A stretch of 64,000 bases of DNA, taken from contig NZ_CANLTU010000006.1 in the NCBI RefSeq assembly GCF_947494125.1, positions 124,001-188,000 of the forward strand, in the 5' to 3' direction. The position numbers were made by a program, and so were the translations under genes. The DNA is from an uncultured Tenacibaculum sp. GTDB taxonomy: Bacteria; Bacteroidota; Bacteroidia; Flavobacteriales; Flavobacteriaceae. Below the pieces are notes generated by a model, which saw only the letters and a program-made list of their open reading frames with translations, was not told the origin of the DNA and did not search any database. This document shows positions 63,373-64,000 of the stretch, piece after piece (positions within the stretch are counted from its first letter, which is position 1; each line of letters starts with the position of its first letter).

Positions 63373-64000
63373 TTACTCCCAAATATCTGTTCGGTAGTGT
63401 TCTTCTTCTCCTTCTAGAATTTGCATATAACTTTTATAACGAGACCAAGAAATTTTATCTTCTTCTAAAGCGTCTTTTACTGCACACTTTGGTTCATTTA
63501 TATGAATACAATTATTGAATTTACAATCTTGTTTTAATGTGAAAAACTCAGGGAAATAATCTCCTAATTCATCTTTTTCCATATCAACAACTCCAAAACC
63601 TTTTATACCAGGAGTATCTATAATTCTTGCGTCAAAACTTAAATCGAACATTTCTGCAAAAGTAGTAGTATGTTTTCCTTGTTTGTATTGTTCAGATATT
63701 TCTTTGGTCTTTAAATTTAAACTAGGTTCAATAGTATTAACTAAAGTTGTTTTACCAACTCCTGAATGCCCTACAAACATTGATACTTTTCCAGTCATTA
63801 GATTTTTAATAGTGTCAACATTTGTGTTTTCAGTAGCTGAAACCTCTATACATTGATAACCTATAGTTTCATAAATATCTTTTAAATATAAAATCTCTGC
63901 ACGTTGATCAATTTCATAAGAATCAATTTTATTAAAGACTAAAATTGTTTTGATTGAATAGGCTTCAGCAGTTACTAAAAAACGATCAATAAAAGTGGTG
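63373..64000 (-). CDS. rsgA: Ribosome small subunit-dependent GTPase RsgA, partial
   Basis: RsgA is a late 30S-assembly GTPase with a circularly permuted G domain. The frame is open to the window edge: upstream of the internal ATG at 63798 the reading continues with FLVTAEAY, the G4 motif NKID and ETIGYQCIEVSA (G5-like). Then follow G1 GHSGVGKTTL, G3 DTPGIKGFG and the zinc-binding C-terminal domain with CKFNNCIHINEPKC. Order G4-G5-G1-G3 is the expected permutation. The N-terminal OB domain lies beyond base 64000. Confidence 0.95.
   Translation of the reverse strand, partial: TTFIDRFLVTAEAYSIKTILVFNKIDSYEIDQRAEILYLKDIYETIGYQCIEVSATENTNVDTIKNLMTGKVSMFVGHSGVGKTTLVNTIEPSLNLKTKEISEQYKQGKHTTTFAEMFDLSFDARIIDTPGIKGFGVVDMEKDELGDYFPEFFTLKQDCKFNNCIHINEPKCAVKDALEEDKISWSRYKSYMQILEGEEEHYRTDIWE

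Noticed and set aside
63373..63798. Complete 141-residue GTPase starting at 63798
   Set aside because: The same frame stays open to the window end with G4 and G5 motifs of RsgA, so this ATG is internal.

Overview
The window looks like chromosome of a marine-type member of Flavobacteriaceae (Bacteroidota), perhaps near Tenacibaculum or Polaribacter; the genus is inference. Reasons: very AT-rich DNA, gliding/type IX secretion genes (gldB, gldC, a PorP/SprF-like protein, a PorG-like protein, a T9SS-exported metalloprotease), a TamL lipoprotein, GLPGLI-family proteins, a FolK-deoxynucleoside kinase fusion, and many matches to the Bacteroidota sigma-A -7 element TAnnTTTG about 15-60 bases upstream of genes. 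Several ORFs could be extended to an upstream TTG, but that TTG lies inside the -7 element, so the downstream ATG was chosen.

Layout. 1-150: the 3' half of an initiator tRNA gene plus its terminator, which looks like the right-hand attachment scar of an integrated element lying left of the window. 246-2689: two DsbD-type proteins. 2753-14203: a peptide and hydroxyproline catabolic island. It holds an S37-type peptidase, a two-gene trans-3-hydroxyproline unit (dehydratase and pyrroline-2-carboxylate reductase), and a convergent six-gene operon for trans-4-hydroxyproline (deaminase, 2-oxoglutarate semialdehyde dehydrogenase, 2-epimerase, a small DUF3781-like protein, D-hydroxyproline dehydrogenase, Xaa-Pro aminopeptidase), with a divergent AraC-type regulator. 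Together these could turn collagen-type peptides into proline and 2-oxoglutarate.

14303-24763: envelope biogenesis and housekeeping (PorP/SprF-like, MurI, two OmpH/Skp chaperones, BamA, UppS, PorG-like, NAD kinase, CBS protein, PdxJ, hydrolase). 24752-27576: the most accessory-looking part, with a small membrane protein, a cysteine-rich lipoprotein, a structured 363-base gap, a divergent pair of small DNA-binding-like proteins around a symmetric promoter region, and an NTF2-like exported protein. 27705-31528: 4-TM holin-family protein, trigger factor, ClpP, ClpX. 31617-34583: two exported proteins, one with LRR-like units plus a triplicated new-looking repeat, the other an M43-type metalloprotease. 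34690-39091: DnaG without zinc ligands, NadE, GldB, GldC. 39117-45427: FolK-dNK fusion, a possible small RNA, PNPase, S15, AccD without zinc ligands, aldolase. 45525-49400: TamL, an RNA methyltransferase and a second deoxynucleoside kinase.

49456-56486: a two-component system next to two GLPGLI proteins and an outer-membrane beta-barrel protein. The shared upstream region carries 10-base tandem repeats typical of OmpR-family binding sites, so this reads as one regulated envelope module of unknown function. It is my main candidate for an undescribed system. 56559-64000: a large T9SS-secreted M12B-like metalloprotease, LipB, a YceI-like lipoprotein, D-aminoacyl-tRNA deacylase and the C-terminal part of RsgA, cut by the window edge. 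No CRISPR array, rRNA, complete tRNA, transposase, integrase or known defence system was seen.
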